Source: JANQOH01 sp965214495 (GTDB taxonomy: Bacteria; Pseudomonadota; Alphaproteobacteria; UBA7887). Taken from it: a stretch of DNA of 64,000 nucleotides. A program made the translations under genes and the position numbers. Position 1 is the first letter of the stretch. Each line of letters starts with the position of its first letter. The notes beneath the pieces were generated by a model, which was not told where the DNA came from, did not search any database, and was given only the letters and a program-made list of their open reading frames with translations. Shown here piece by piece: positions 56,695 to 64,000 of this stretch. The DNA is taken from positions 2,108,001-2,172,000 of the forward strand of contig OZ243958.1 of NCBI GenBank assembly GCA_965214495.1, written 5' to 3'.

Positions 56695-58004
56695 TCCGTA
56701 AGCTTATGAGCCTCGGCGCGGCGTCGTGGCTGGCGCTGGCGGTTTCGGCCGGAAGCGCGGCCGCAGCCAATTCCGAGACCTACCGCCAGCTCAACCTGTT
56801 CGGCGACGTGTTCGAGCGCGTGCGTGCGGAGTATGTCGAGGAAGTTACCGACGAACAACTGATCGAAGCCGCCGTCAAGGGCATGTTGAGCGCGCTCGAC
56901 CCGCATTCGGGCTATCTGCCGCCGCGCGAGTTCAAGGACATGCAGGTACAGACCCGCGGCGAGTTCGGCGGCCTCGGTATCGAAGTCACGATGGAGAACG
57001 GCCTCGTCAAGGTGATCTCGCCGATCGACGATACGCCGGCGGCACGCGCCGGGCTGCAACCGGGCGACCTCGTGAGCCATATCGACGGCGAACAGGTTCT
57101 GGGCCTGACCCTGTCGGAAGCGGTGGACCGGATGCGCGGTCCGGTGAAATCGCAGATCACCATCACCGTTCTGCGCGAAGGCGAGGCAGCGCCGTTCGAC
57201 GTGAGCCTGATCCGCGACGTGATCAGGATCCGCTCCGTGCGCTGGCGCGTCGAGGGCGATATCGGCTATGTCCGCATCACTTCGTTCAACGAGCAGACGC
57301 GCCCCGGATTGACGCAGGGCATCGACGAATTGCGGGAGAGTCTCGGCGACGGAATGAAGGGTCTGGTGCTCGATCTGCGCAACAACCCGGGCGGTCTGCT
57401 CGACCAGGCGATCGCGGTCAGCGACGCCTTCCTGGAACAGGGCGAAATCGTATCGACCCGGGGCCGGCGCGACGGCAGCGCCAGCCGCTACAATGCCGAG
57501 ACCGGCGATATGCTCGCCGGGATGCCGATGGTCGTGCTTATCAACGGGGGGTCGGCGTCGGCGTCGGAGATCGTCGCCGGCGCGCTGCAGGACCACGAGC
57601 GCGCGGTCATTCTGGGAACTCCATCGTTCGGCAAGGGTTCGGTACAGACGATCATTCCCCTGCCCGGCAACGGCGCCATGCGCCTGACCACGGCGCGCTA
57701 CTACACACCGTCGGGCCGGTCTATCCAGGCCAAGGGCATCGAACCCGACATATCGGTCGGGCGCACCACGATCGAGGCGGTGGAGGATGACGACGGGCGC
57801 CGCGAATCCGATCTGCGCGGCCGGCTGGACGGCGAACCGGCCCCCGAAGCGAGCGCCGACACGACCGAGGGCCAACCCGGGACGGAAGCCGTGGCGGAGG
57901 ACGCCGTGCCCGCCAGCGACGAGATCGATATGATCGACTACCAGCTCCAGCGAGCGCTCGACTTGCTGGAAGGCGTGGCGCTGTATAACGACAAGAAGAC
58001 CTGA
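56691..58004 (+). CDS. ctpA: C-terminal processing protease (S41)
   Basis: A 437-residue protein: N-terminal signal sequence (~25 residues), PDZ domain (~95-170, GGLGIEVTMENG...AAGLQPGDLVSHIDG pattern), then the S41 catalytic domain with GGSASASEIVAGAL (Ser ~288) and FGKGSVQT (Lys ~313). An acidic low-complexity tail (~365-410) precedes a final helix. Periplasmic Ser/Lys protease. Genes envC-like and ctpA are coupled, as often seen. Confidence 0.92.
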   Translation: MIRKLMSLGAASWLALAVSAGSAAAANSETYRQLNLFGDVFERVRAEYVEEVTDEQLIEAAVKGMLSALDPHSGYLPPREFKDMQVQTRGEFGGLGIEVTMENGLVKVISPIDDTPAARAGLQPGDLVSHIDGEQVLGLTLSEAVDRMRGPVKSQITITVLREGEAAPFDVSLIRDVIRIRSVRWRVEGDIGYVRITSFNEQTRPGLTQGIDELRESLGDGMKGLVLDLRNNPGGLLDQAIAVSDAFLEQGEIVSTRGRRDGSASRYNAETGDMLAGMPMVVLINGGSASASEIVAGALQDHERAVILGTPSFGKGSVQTIIPLPGNGAMRLTTARYYTPSGRSIQAKGIEPDISVGRTTIEAVEDDDGRRESDLRGRLDGEPAPEASADTTEGQPGTEAVAEDAVPASDEIDMIDYQLQRALDLLEGVALYNDKKT

Positions 58005-58044
58005 GCCGAACGGGAAGCGGAGCGCGGTTCGCCGCGCGGAGGCC

Positions 58045-58536
58045 GTGGACGCGCGCGCGCGGCTCTACCGCCGCGGGGTCGGCATCATGCTGCTCAACGA
58101 CCGCGGCGAGGTCTTCGCCGGTCAGCGCCGCGCCGTCCGTTCGCCTGCCTGGCAGATGCCGCAGGGCGGGATCGATCCCGGCGAAACGCCGCGGGCGGCC
58201 GCGTTGCGCGAACTGGCCGAAGAGACCGGCGTAACCGATGTAGAGATCGTCGGCGAAAGCGCCGACTGGCGGCGCTACGACCTGCCGTCGAAGCTGCGGC
58301 GCAGGGTGTGGAAAGGGCGCTACCGCGGCCAAGAGCAGAAGTGGTTCGCGATGCGCTTTCTCGGACGCGACGAAGATATCGATATCGAGGCGTGCGAACC
58401 GGAATTCTCGAGCTGGCGCTGGATGGACCCGGCGGCGATGACGGCGCAGATCGTGCCGTTCAAACGCACCGTCTATGAAGCGGTAATGGCGGAGTTCGCG
58501 CCCATCGTCACCGGGCTTACGCGGCGGCAGCCGTAA
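58045..58536 (+). CDS. rppH: RNA pyrophosphohydrolase (Nudix)
   Basis: A 163-residue Nudix protein: GVGIMLLNDRGEVFAGQR at the N-terminus, QMPQGGIDPGE leading into the Nudix box GGIDPGE...RELAEETG (~48-70), and WKGRYRGQEQKWFAMRF, typical of RppH/IalA. Removes pyrophosphate from mRNA 5' ends. Start GTG 58045. The end overlaps the convergent ferritin-like gene by 20 bases. Confidence 0.9.
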   Translation: MDARARLYRRGVGIMLLNDRGEVFAGQRRAVRSPAWQMPQGGIDPGETPRAAALRELAEETGVTDVEIVGESADWRRYDLPSKLRRRVWKGRYRGQEQKWFAMRFLGRDEDIDIEACEPEFSSWRWMDPAAMTAQIVPFKRTVYEAVMAEFAPIVTGLTRRQP

Positions 58537-59332
58537 GCCGGGCGGTGTTCAGCCGCATCAGCGTCCATCCCGCACGGGATAGCTGCCGCCCGACCCAGCC
58601 CTGCGGCCTTATCCCTGCGGCTTTCAGAATCATCCGGAAACCGAGTGCGAAATGCGCATATCTGTAACTGCCGTAAGCGCGCCGGGCGTAGGCTCGCGCA
58701 CAGCGCCGCCGGTGGTAGGGCGCGGGCATGTCGTTGGCGCAGTGCCAGGCAAACGGCAGTTCATCGTCCCCTGTCTCGAGGAACCGCCCCATCGCCACCC
58801 GGACACGGCCCCAACGACCGACCTTCTCCGATTCGAGGTAACGTTTCAGCGAGTCGTAGAACAGCCGGTAGTGACGGAACTCATCGGCCGCGATCAGGCC
58901 GCATATTTCGGTAAGGACCGGTTCGTCCGAGGCACTGGCGAGGGCGCTGTAGAACGACGATGTCGCCGCCTCGACCACGCAGCGCGCGATCAACTCGCCG
59001 CTGCGCGAACCGCGAACCGAGCGCGCGCTGTCGAGCGGCAACCGGTAGCCGGCGGCGAAGCGGGCGAAGCGCGATTCGAAATCGAACGACGGGTCGGCCA
59101 TCGCCGCCCAGCGGGCCAACGCCTCGCCGTGGCGCACTTCCTCGCGCGCCCACGCGGTGGCGGCGGCGCAGAAGGCGGAATCGCCGGCGAACACGCTATG
59201 GAGATAGGTCGCGTAGTCGCGGCCGTTATACTCGACCATCGCCGCGGCCTTCGCCACGGCCAGCAGGTTCGCGTCCACCTTGCTCGCATCGAACCGGCGC
59301 CACGCGATATCGTCCAGCGTCCATCCTTTCAT
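58517..59332 (-). CDS. Ferritin-like di-iron domain protein
   Basis: A 271-residue helical protein. AMVEYNGRDYATYLH (~32-46), AREEVRHGEALARW (~62-75), and CGLIAADEFRHYRLFYDSL (~143-161) supply the E...ExxH-type iron ligands of a ferritin-like four-helix bundle. The C-terminal ~90 residues are basic. Exact reaction unknown. Convergent with rppH. Confidence 0.75.
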   Translation of the reverse strand: MKGWTLDDIAWRRFDASKVDANLLAVAKAAAMVEYNGRDYATYLHSVFAGDSAFCAAATAWAREEVRHGEALARWAAMADPSFDFESRFARFAAGYRLPLDSARSVRGSRSGELIARCVVEAATSSFYSALASASDEPVLTEICGLIAADEFRHYRLFYDSLKRYLESEKVGRWGRVRVAMGRFLETGDDELPFAWHCANDMPAPYHRRRCARAYARRAYGSYRYAHFALGFRMILKAAGIRPQGWVGRQLSRAGWTLMRLNTARLTAAAA

Positions 59333-59436
59333 CGCCGAACCGAATTACGTTGCCGAAGCCCCGTTTACGAATGGAAACGATACTCCGATCCGTGCCTGGC
59401 GGCAACCGCCGGTTCGCCGCCCCCTGCTGCGGCGGC

Positions 59437-59536
59437 GGCGCACGCCAGCCGCCGCAAGGGCGTCTGGAGCCTGTCCGTTACCGCGAACTGGCGACTCACA
59501 TTCCGGGTCGATCTGGACTATGAGGATTACCGTTGA
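59437..59536 (+). pseudogene. HigB toxin C-terminal remnant
   Basis: Translates to SRRKGVWSLSVTANWRLTFRVDLDYEDYR, the end of the HigB/RelE-type toxin (RKGxWSxxVxxNWRxTF). The N-terminal two thirds are absent, so the toxin is dead. It lies 10 bases before the intact antitoxin gene. Confidence 0.7.
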
Positions 59537-59545
59537 GAGGCGGCC

Positions 59546-59893
59546 ATGAGTACAGCACACGGCGTCCGTACGAAGAATCCCGTCCACCCGGGCGAGTTCG
59601 TAAAGCACGAGATCATCGACGCGCTCGATCTTACGGTGACGGGAGCGGCGCGGATTTCAGGCATCACCCGGGCGGCGCTGTCGGCTCTTCTGAACGAGCG
59701 CGCCCGTCTCTCCCCGGAAATGGCGCTACGGATCGAAAAGGCCTTCGGCGTGTCGATCGACACCCTCATGCGGATGCAGAACAGCTACGACATTGCCCGG
59801 GTCCGCGGGCGAGCGGGCGAGATCGAGGTCGCTCTGTTCGAGGGCAAGCCCCGCGATCCCGAGCTCCACTCGATCTCTCTTGCGGAGGATTGA
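59546..59893 (+). CDS. higA: HigA-type antitoxin, orphan
   Basis: A 115-residue XRE helix-turn-helix protein: NPVHPGEFVKHEIIDALDLTVTGAARISGITRAALSALLNERARLSPEMALRIEKAFG is characteristic of HigA/VapI. ATG 59546 follows GAGAGGCGGCC. Its toxin partner upstream is truncated, so it may survive as a plain regulator or anti-addiction gene. Confidence 0.85.
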   Translation: MSTAHGVRTKNPVHPGEFVKHEIIDALDLTVTGAARISGITRAALSALLNERARLSPEMALRIEKAFGVSIDTLMRMQNSYDIARVRGRAGEIEVALFEGKPRDPELHSISLAED

Positions 59894-59953
59894 GAGCTGG
59901 TTTCGGCGCAGCGCGAGAACCCGACCGCGATATCGGTCGTTCGACGTTGCCGG

Positions 59954-60223
59954 TTGCTCGATCTCCTCGAGAGATTCAACGCGGGCTTGTTCTCGGGCGC
60001 ACGGGTTGCGGACAATCCGAGGGAAATCCGAGTATTGCGGGATATTCAGAAGCTGGAAACCCGGCTCCGTAATTTCAGGGCGAAGCCGGGGCACCCGCTT
60101 TTCCGCGATATGCCGAAACCGGAAATCGAGACCTGCCGCAAAGTGTTCTACGCACTGACGCAGACAATCGAATCGACGCGAGTCGCCAGGGAGACGATCG
60201 AGGCGTTTCTCGCCCGCGCATAA
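59954..60223 (+). CDS. Small helical protein of unknown function
   Basis: Up to 89 residues from TTG 59954, mostly helical and charged (DIQKLETRLRNFRA, ETCRKVFYALTQTIES). The frame is continuous with, and directly follows, the higA stop. No family recognised and the start is weak, so it could be a decayed gene. Confidence 0.35.
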   Translation: MLDLLERFNAGLFSGARVADNPREIRVLRDIQKLETRLRNFRAKPGHPLFRDMPKPEIETCRKVFYALTQTIESTRVARETIEAFLARA

Positions 60224-60238
60224 ATCGCAAAGCGCCGT

Positions 60239-60670
60239 TCAACCGCCGTGGTGATAGTCGATCGCTTCGACCAGGGCGGCGGCGGTTTCCCGTTCGGACC
60301 GGGCCGGTGCGCGTTCGGTCTCGTCACGGGCTTCGTCCAGCGTGCGTTCGGCTTCCGCGAGCCGGGTCTCGGCGTCGGCCCGCGTCACGTCGGCGAGGGG
60401 GACGGCCTCCTCGGCGAGTACCGTGCAGCGCTCGGGCGTCACTTCGGCGAAGCCGCCGGCGACGAACAGGCGGTCGCTGACGGCGCCGTCGTCATACACC
60501 TCGACTACCCCGTTGCGGACCTGCGAGAGGAACGGCGCGTGACCCGGAAGCGCGCCGAAATCGCCCTCCTCGCCCGGCACCACAACCATTTCGACCGCGC
60601 GGGAGATCAACAGCCGCTCGGGCGAGACGAGTTCGAAGGCAATCCTGCCGGCTCGTGCGGGATCCGCCAC
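60239..60670 (-). CDS. atpC: ATP synthase F1 epsilon subunit
   Basis: A 143-residue protein: FELVSPERLLISRAVEMVVVPGEEGDFGALPGHAPFLSQVRNG is the epsilon beta-barrel, followed by a two-helix C-terminus (LADVTRADAETRLAEAE). GTG 60670 is used because it follows the atpD stop by 5 bases; the long N-terminal extension of the open frame lies inside atpD. Confidence 0.92.
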   Translation of the reverse strand: MADPARAGRIAFELVSPERLLISRAVEMVVVPGEEGDFGALPGHAPFLSQVRNGVVEVYDDGAVSDRLFVAGGFAEVTPERCTVLAEEAVPLADVTRADAETRLAEAERTLDEARDETERAPARSERETAAALVEAIDYHHGG

Positions 60671-60675
60671 GACGC

Positions 60676-62097
60676 CTACGCCGCCTCGGCGGCCATTTGC
60701 CTGGCCTTGTCCCGCGCCTCTTCGAGGGTGCCGAGCATGTAGAACGACGCTTCGGGCATGTCGTCGCACTCGCCATCACAAATCGCTTCGAAGCCCGCGA
60801 TCGTGTCCTCCAGCGACACAAGCCGCCCGGCGGTGCCGGTGAACACTTCCGCGACATGAAACGGCTGCGACAGGAAACGCTGGATCTTGCGCGCCCGCGC
60901 AACCGTCAGCTTGTCGTCTTCCGACAGTTCGTCCATGCCGAGGATGGCGATAATGTCCTGCAACGACTTGTAGGTCTGGAGGATTTCCTGAACCCGGCGG
61001 GCGATGGCGTAATGCTTGTCGCCGACCACGCGCGGGTCGAGCATCCGCGAGGTCGAATCGAGAGGGTCCACCGCCGGGTAGATACCGAGTTCGGCAATCT
61101 GGCGATTGAGCACCGTCGTCGCGTCGAGGTGGCTGAACGACGTCGCCGGCGCCGGATCGGTGAGGTCGTCCGCCGGCACGTAGATCGCCTGCACCGAGGT
61201 GATCGACCCCTTCCTCGTCGTGGTGATGCGTTCCTGCAACATGCCCATGTCGGTAGCGAGTGTCGGCTGATAGCCCACCGCGCTCGGGATGCGCCCGAGC
61301 AGCGCCGACACTTCGGAACCCGCCTGGGTGAAACGGAAGATGTTGTCGACGAAGAACAACACGTCCTGGCCTTCCTGGTCACGGAAATACTCCGCCACGG
61401 TCAGGCCCGACAGGCCGACCCGGGCGCGGGCGCCCGGCGGTTCGTTCATCTGGCCGTAGATCAGCGCCGCTTTCGACTCGCCGCCTTCGAGGTCGATCAC
61501 CCCCGAATCGACCATCTCGTGATACAGGTCGTTGCCCTCGCGGGTGCGCTCGCCGACGCCTGCGAAGACCGAATAACCGCCGTGGGCCTTGGCGATATTG
61601 TTGATCAACTCCATGATGATGACGGTCTTGCCGACTCCGGCGCCGCCGAACAGGCCGATCTTGCCGCCCTTGGCGTAGGGCGCGAGCAGGTCGATGACCT
61701 TGATGCCGGTCGGGAGTATCTCCGATTCCGTCGCCTGATCGACGAACTCCGGCGCCGGCTGATGGATCGGCGCGGTTTGCGCCGCCTCGAGCGGCCCGCG
61801 CTCATCGATCGGCGCGCCGACCACGTTCATGATGCGACCGAGCGTTTCGCGCCCCACGGGGATGGCGATCGGCCCCCCGGTGTCGATCACCCAGCTGCCG
61901 CGCACAAGGCCTTCGGTCGAGTCCATCGCCACCGCGCGAACGGTGCTTTCGCCGAGATGCTGGGCGACTTCGAGAACCAGGACGCCGCCCTGGTTGTCGA
62001 CTTCGAGAGCGTTCAGGATCGCCGGCAGCCCGCCTTCGAACTGCACGTCCACCACGGCCCCGATGACCTGGGTGATGCGTCCGACGTTTTCCTTCAT
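60676..62097 (-). CDS. atpD: ATP synthase F1 beta subunit
   Basis: A 473-residue catalytic subunit: GGAGVGKTVIIMELI (Walker A, ~150-164), GERTREGNDLYHEM, ALIYGQMNEPPGAR and the C-terminal bundle. Start ATG 62097 after AGGAG; a GTG directly before it is also in frame. Confidence 0.97.
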   Translation of the reverse strand: MKENVGRITQVIGAVVDVQFEGGLPAILNALEVDNQGGVLVLEVAQHLGESTVRAVAMDSTEGLVRGSWVIDTGGPIAIPVGRETLGRIMNVVGAPIDERGPLEAAQTAPIHQPAPEFVDQATESEILPTGIKVIDLLAPYAKGGKIGLFGGAGVGKTVIIMELINNIAKAHGGYSVFAGVGERTREGNDLYHEMVDSGVIDLEGGESKAALIYGQMNEPPGARARVGLSGLTVAEYFRDQEGQDVLFFVDNIFRFTQAGSEVSALLGRIPSAVGYQPTLATDMGMLQERITTTRKGSITSVQAIYVPADDLTDPAPATSFSHLDATTVLNRQIAELGIYPAVDPLDSTSRMLDPRVVGDKHYAIARRVQEILQTYKSLQDIIAILGMDELSEDDKLTVARARKIQRFLSQPFHVAEVFTGTAGRLVSLEDTIAGFEAICDGECDDMPEASFYMLGTLEEARDKARQMAAEAA

Positions 62098-62123
62098 CAC
62101 GTGCTCCTGGTTCGGACCGGCGG

Positions 62124-62999
62124 CTACAGCGCTTCGGCCCCGGAAACGATTTCGATCAGTTCCTTGGTGATCGCCGCCTGCCGCGACCGGTTGTAGGTCA
62201 GGGTCAGCCGTCCGATCATGTCTCCGGCGTTTCGCGTCGCGTTGTCCATCGCCATCATCCGTGCGCCCTGCTCGCTGGCGGCGTTTTCGAGCAGCGCGCG
62301 GAACACCTGCACCGCCACATTACGCGGCAGCAGATCGACAAGGATCGCCTCCTCGTCAGGCTCGAACTCGTAGATCGCCTCGCCGGTCCCTTCCGGCGCC
62401 GCGGCGGCGGGAAGGGGGATCAGTTGCAGCGGGGTCACGATCTGGCTGACCGCCGACGCGAACCGGTTGTAGAATATCGTGCACATGTCGAACTCGCCGG
62501 CGTCGAAGCGTCGGGTGAGGTTCCCGGCGACGGCGGCGGCGTCGGCGAACGTCACACCGCGCGTCCCGACATCCTCCAGGACCTCGACGATGCGCTGGCC
62601 GTGGTCGCGGCGCAACTGGTCGCGCCCCTTGCGCCCGACGATCAGCAGATCGACCTTGCGGCCCTGGCGTTCGAGTTCGCCGATGCGCGCACGCACCGCC
62701 CTGACGATGGCGCTGTTGAAGGCGCCGCACAGACCGCGGTCGGAGGTGGCCACGACGACGAGGTGGGTTTCCTCCTTGCCGGTCCCGCGCAACATGGCCG
62801 GCGCACTTTCGTTGCCGGCGACCGACTCGGCGAGCGAGCCGACCATGCGCGCCATCCGGTCGGCGTAGGGGCGCGCCGCTTCGGCCGCTTCCTGCGCGCG
62901 ACGCAGTTTCGACGCAGCGACCATTTTCATCGCGCTCGTGATCTTCTGCGTCGCCTTGACGCTGTTGATCCGGTTGCGGAGCTCCTTGAGGGTGGCCAT
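62124..62999 (-). CDS. atpG: ATP synthase F1 gamma subunit
   Basis: A 291-residue rotor subunit: MATLKELRNRINSVKATQKITSAMKMVAASKLRRA at the N-terminus and MIGRLTLTYNRSRQAAITKELIEIVSGAEAL at the C-terminus are the two coiled-coil helices of gamma. It lies between atpA and atpD as usual. Confidence 0.97.
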   Translation of the reverse strand: MATLKELRNRINSVKATQKITSAMKMVAASKLRRAQEAAEAARPYADRMARMVGSLAESVAGNESAPAMLRGTGKEETHLVVVATSDRGLCGAFNSAIVRAVRARIGELERQGRKVDLLIVGRKGRDQLRRDHGQRIVEVLEDVGTRGVTFADAAAVAGNLTRRFDAGEFDMCTIFYNRFASAVSQIVTPLQLIPLPAAAAPEGTGEAIYEFEPDEEAILVDLLPRNVAVQVFRALLENAASEQGARMMAMDNATRNAGDMIGRLTLTYNRSRQAAITKELIEIVSGAEAL

Positions 63000-63006
63000 C
63001 GGCGGG

Positions 63007-63999
63007 TCAGGCGAAGCGCCTGGTAAATTCGTCCAGCACCGCCTTCAGCTTCTCCTCGCTCTCGTCGCCGATCTCCTCCCCGTCGCGGATCGCGGCCAGC
63101 AGGTCGGCATGTTCGGCGCGCATCAGGCCGAGCAGGCTTTGCTCGTAGCGGGTCACGTCGGCGACCGCGATGCCGTCGAGATAGCCGCGCACGCCGGCGT
63201 AGATCGCCGTCACCTGTTCTTCGACCGGCAGCGGGGCATACTGGTCCTGTTTGAGCATCTCGGTCAGGCGCGCGCCCCGGTTGAGCAGGCGTTGCGTCGC
63301 GGCGTCGAGATCGGAGCCGAACTGGGCGAAGGCGGCCATCTCGCGATATTGCGCGAGCTCGAGTTTGATCCGGCCGGCGACCTGCTTCATCGCCTTTACC
63401 TGCGCCGCCGACCCCACCCGGCTCACCGAAATACCGACATTGATGGCTGGGCGAATGCCCTGGTAGAACAGTTCGGTCTCGAGGAAGATCTGGCCGTCGG
63501 TGATGGAGATGACGTTGGTCGGGATGTAAGCCGACACGTCGCCCGCCTGGGTTTCGATCACCGGCAGCGCGGTGAGCGATCCCGCGCCGTATTCCGCATT
63601 CAGCTTCGCCGCGCGTTCGAGCAGCCGCGAATGCAGGTAGAACACGTCGCCGGGATAGGCTTCGCGCCCCGGCGGGCGCCGCAGCAGCAGCGACATCTGG
63701 CGGTAGGCGACGGCCTGTTTCGACAGATCGTCATAGACGATCAGCGCGTGCATCCCGTTGTCGCGGAAATACTCGCCCATGGTGCAGCCGGCGTAGGGCG
63801 CAAGGAACTGCAACGGCGCCGGCTCGGACGCGGTGGCGGCGACAACGATCGAGTAGTCGAGCGCACCGTTGTCTTCCAGGGTCTTCACGATCTGCGCGAC
63901 GGTGGAGCGTTTCTGGCCGATGGCGACATAGATGCAGTAGAGCTTGCGGGCTTCGTCGCCGGTGGCGTTCACCGCCTTCTGGTTGATGATGGTATCGAC
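63007..63999 (-). CDS. atpA: ATP synthase F1 alpha subunit (partial)
   Basis: The C-terminal ~330 residues; the frame runs off the right edge. It starts here within DTIINQK, just behind the Walker A of alpha. SDLSKQAVAYRQMSLLLRRPPGREAYPGDVFYLHSRLLERAA and PAINVGISVSRVGSAAQ are diagnostic. Confidence 0.96.
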   Translation of the reverse strand, partial: VDTIINQKAVNATGDEARKLYCIYVAIGQKRSTVAQIVKTLEDNGALDYSIVVAATASEPAPLQFLAPYAGCTMGEYFRDNGMHALIVYDDLSKQAVAYRQMSLLLRRPPGREAYPGDVFYLHSRLLERAAKLNAEYGAGSLTALPVIETQAGDVSAYIPTNVISITDGQIFLETELFYQGIRPAINVGISVSRVGSAAQVKAMKQVAGRIKLELAQYREMAAFAQFGSDLDAATQRLLNRGARLTEMLKQDQYAPLPVEEQVTAIYAGVRGYLDGIAVADVTRYEQSLLGLMRAEHADLLAAIRDGEEIGDESEEKLKAVLDEFTRRFA

Positions 64000-64000
64000 G

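Overview
The window comes from a GC-rich alphaproteobacterium, probably Rhodospirillales-like. The rRNA operon has the order 16S - tRNA-Ile - tRNA-Ala - 23S - 5S - initiator tRNA. The right third holds the housekeeping order nadD - rsfS - gpmI - envC-like - ctpA - rppH, followed by the ATP synthase genes atpC-D-G-A on the opposite strand.

Left part (1-10.9 kb): the end of a restriction-type helicase/nuclease gene, a DUF4365 protein and an unknown protein form a translationally coupled set. Then comes a complete type III-B CRISPR effector operon on the minus strand (cmr1-cmr2/cas10-cmr3-cmr4-cmr5-cmr6) ending in a CARF-domain effector. No CRISPR array, cas1, cas2 or cas6 is visible here, so the guides must come from elsewhere.

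Middle part (11-37 kb): a genomic island sits in the initiator tRNA gene that closes the rRNA operon. A tyrosine integrase lies directly next to a copied 45-bp tRNA 3' end (attL, 14681-14725); the intact tRNA (37000-37076) is attR. A 3,691-bp direct repeat (11035-14725 and 33354-37044), identical wherever I compared it, lies outside the left end and inside the right end. It consists of IS66-family remnants carrying a VapC toxin with an unusual DUF7662-ribbon-helix-helix antitoxin, a ParDE pair and a fossil integrase fragment. Excision by att recombination or by homologous recombination between the repeats would remove the same 22,319 bp. The island interior (16.2-32.1 kb) is a single co-directional, largely overlapping run of 12 intact genes. 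An XRE-SNF2-DUF3883 helicase, a DUF1156 DNA methyltransferase and a DUF499 ATPase resemble the Hma (helicase-methylase-ATPase) anti-phage set. Between these three sit a UvrD-like helicase, a zeta-toxin-like ATPase with a small partner, an MNT/HEPN pair, a retropepsin-like protease, a DUF2806 protein and a VapBC pair. A 40-bp perfect hairpin operator overlaps the predicted promoter of the run.

Right part (37-64 kb): the rRNA operon; an ABC transporter operon of the kind linked to PQQ-dependent alcohol catabolism, with two ATPases, two permeases, two binding proteins and a beta-propeller protein; a sulfur/tRNA-editing cluster (cysteine synthase-like, AlaX-type editing protein, two tandem sulfurtransferases); the nadD-to-rppH run; a ferritin-like protein; an orphan HigA antitoxin; and the ATP synthase genes, with atpA running off the right edge.
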